From contig NW_024067666.1 of assembly GCF_009389715.1 (NCBI RefSeq), positions 3,141,001-3,205,000 of the forward strand: DNA of 64,000 nt, given 5' to 3'. Both the position numbers and the translations under genes were made by a program. Within the stretch, counting starts at the first letter, position 1. The number at the start of each line of letters is the position of its first letter. Source of the DNA: Phoenix dactylifera. Taxonomy: Eukaryota; Streptophyta; Magnoliopsida; Arecales; Arecaceae. The notes below the pieces were generated by a model. The model was given only the letters and a program-made list of their open reading frames with translations. It had not been told where the DNA came from and made no database searches. This document shows positions 63,455 to 64,000 of this stretch, piece by piece.

Positions 63455-63554
63455 CTATTTTCCAAGCAGACGACGCCCTCGAATATTTGCTCTTTTCACC
63501 CTGAAATTTAGTTCATCAACATCATCCTGCATACGATCCAGAGCTCCGGTATGC
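63455..63554 (-). CDS. SNAP33: SNAP33-like t-SNARE (Qb+Qc SNAP25 family), last exon only
   Basis: The final 100-nt exon follows an acceptor TAATTGCAG and encodes HTGALDRMQDDVDELNFRVK then RANIRGRRLLGK and a TAG stop (63455-63457). This is the end of the second (Qc) SNARE motif of plant SNAP33/SNAP29-type proteins, whose C-terminus is usually VDELN.RVK.AN.RARRLLGK. These proteins supply two helices to plasma-membrane SNARE complexes with syntaxins such as KNOLLE/SYP111 or SYP121 and VAMP72, in cytokinesis and defence secretion. The upstream exons lie beyond the right edge; no further exon was found in 63555-64000. One change from the consensus (ARRLL to GRRLL) is conservative in context. Confidence 0.8.
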
Positions 63555-64000
63555 CTGCAATTACCAAACAAAACAACGACATTTAGTTTAACAGAAAATT
63601 GGGGGAAAGTGTCACTGAGGTAGGATTTGGTAAAATAAACAACTAACGTGTGGTCAATGTTCATAAAGTGTGTCCCTTTTAATGCATCACTTCATGTCAG
63701 GTGGCCTTTGAACGTTATTTTTATCTCGAATATAAGATAGTTTCACCACATAATGTCAATGCTTGATATCATGACTTACGCTTAACTTCTAGCAACATCA
63801 ATCTGCCATTAACCCACAAGGCATTTCTTTACAAAGATTAATCAATTCAAAGTCCAAAATAAGAAGCTTACAGGGAAAAATAACTAAAACTGCATGTAAA
63901 TGAGGCACACAGAAACAGATTAAAGAGCAAAGCATAGCAATAAGGTGATTTGATGACATCCATGATACTGATCAAAGGATACAAATTATACCCATATAAT
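63555..64000 (-). other. intron of the SNAP33-like gene running off the window
   Basis: AT-rich sequence upstream of the last exon. No additional exon was recognised up to the edge. Confidence 0.5.

Noticed and set aside
1-64000. tRNA, rRNA, CRISPR arrays, bacterial operons or a viral insertion
   Set aside because: No cloverleaf with A/B boxes, rRNA block, regularly spaced repeat-spacer array or viral coding region was recognised on reading both strands; a tRNAscan/Rfam search would be needed to exclude small RNA genes.

Overview
The window looks like nuclear DNA of a monocot, most likely a palm (Arecaceae, e.g. oil or date palm); that is an inference. It is AT-rich, its genes are widely spaced and rich in introns with plant GT..AG sites, and AT microsatellites, degenerate transposons and a TRIM-type mini retroelement lie between them. 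The encoded proteins are land-plant families. No CRISPR, tRNA, rRNA, phage or bacterial feature was seen.

Layout, left to right. (1) 1-6.3 kb: a plus-strand plant calmodulin-binding-domain protein with a spliced 5' leader and an upstream ORF that overlaps its start codon. (2) 7.1-11.1 kb: a five-exon minus-strand gene for a small conserved plant protein of unknown function. (3) 11.3-15.9 kb: repeat-rich spacer with a complete 439-bp TRIM. (4) 15.9-22.5 kb: a plus-strand GH79 heparanase-like (beta-glucuronidase) gene; nine coding exons join in frame to 539 aa. (5) 24.8-38.8 kb: a minus-strand GAUT13/14-type galacturonosyltransferase spread over 14 kb by six exons, including an 8.4-kb intron; 534 aa. 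(6) 39-43.5 kb: spacer with a second, oppositely oriented copy of the TRIM with perfect 5-bp target duplications. (7) 43.8-44.1 kb: plus-strand ISD11/LYRM4-like LYR protein, 93 aa. (8) 44-51.6 kb: gene-poor DNA with a possibly organelle-derived patch and a decayed Ty3/gypsy protease. (9) 51.7-52.1 kb: minus-strand CLE signalling peptide precursor. (10) 55.1-59.3 kb: minus-strand eIF6, seven coding exons, 245 aa, with Site II motifs upstream. (11) 59.5-63 kb: probable LTR-retrotransposon DNA and a LINE RNase H relic. (12) 63.5 kb to the edge: last exon of a minus-strand SNAP33-type t-SNARE.

The genes do not form one pathway. They cover cell-wall/apoplast glycan work (heparanase-like, GAUT), secretion (SNAP33), peptide signalling (CLE), Fe-S assembly (ISD11), ribosome maturation (eIF6) and Ca2+ signalling. 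Four of them (SNAP33, LYR protein, GUS, CaM-binding protein) also sit together in Arabidopsis around At5g61210-At5g61260, as far as I recall, so the window appears to keep an old angiosperm neighbourhood. I found no convincing undescribed system. The most notable items are the matched TRIM pair, the uORF/start overlap, the inverted repeat in front of the GUS gene and the deep microsynteny.
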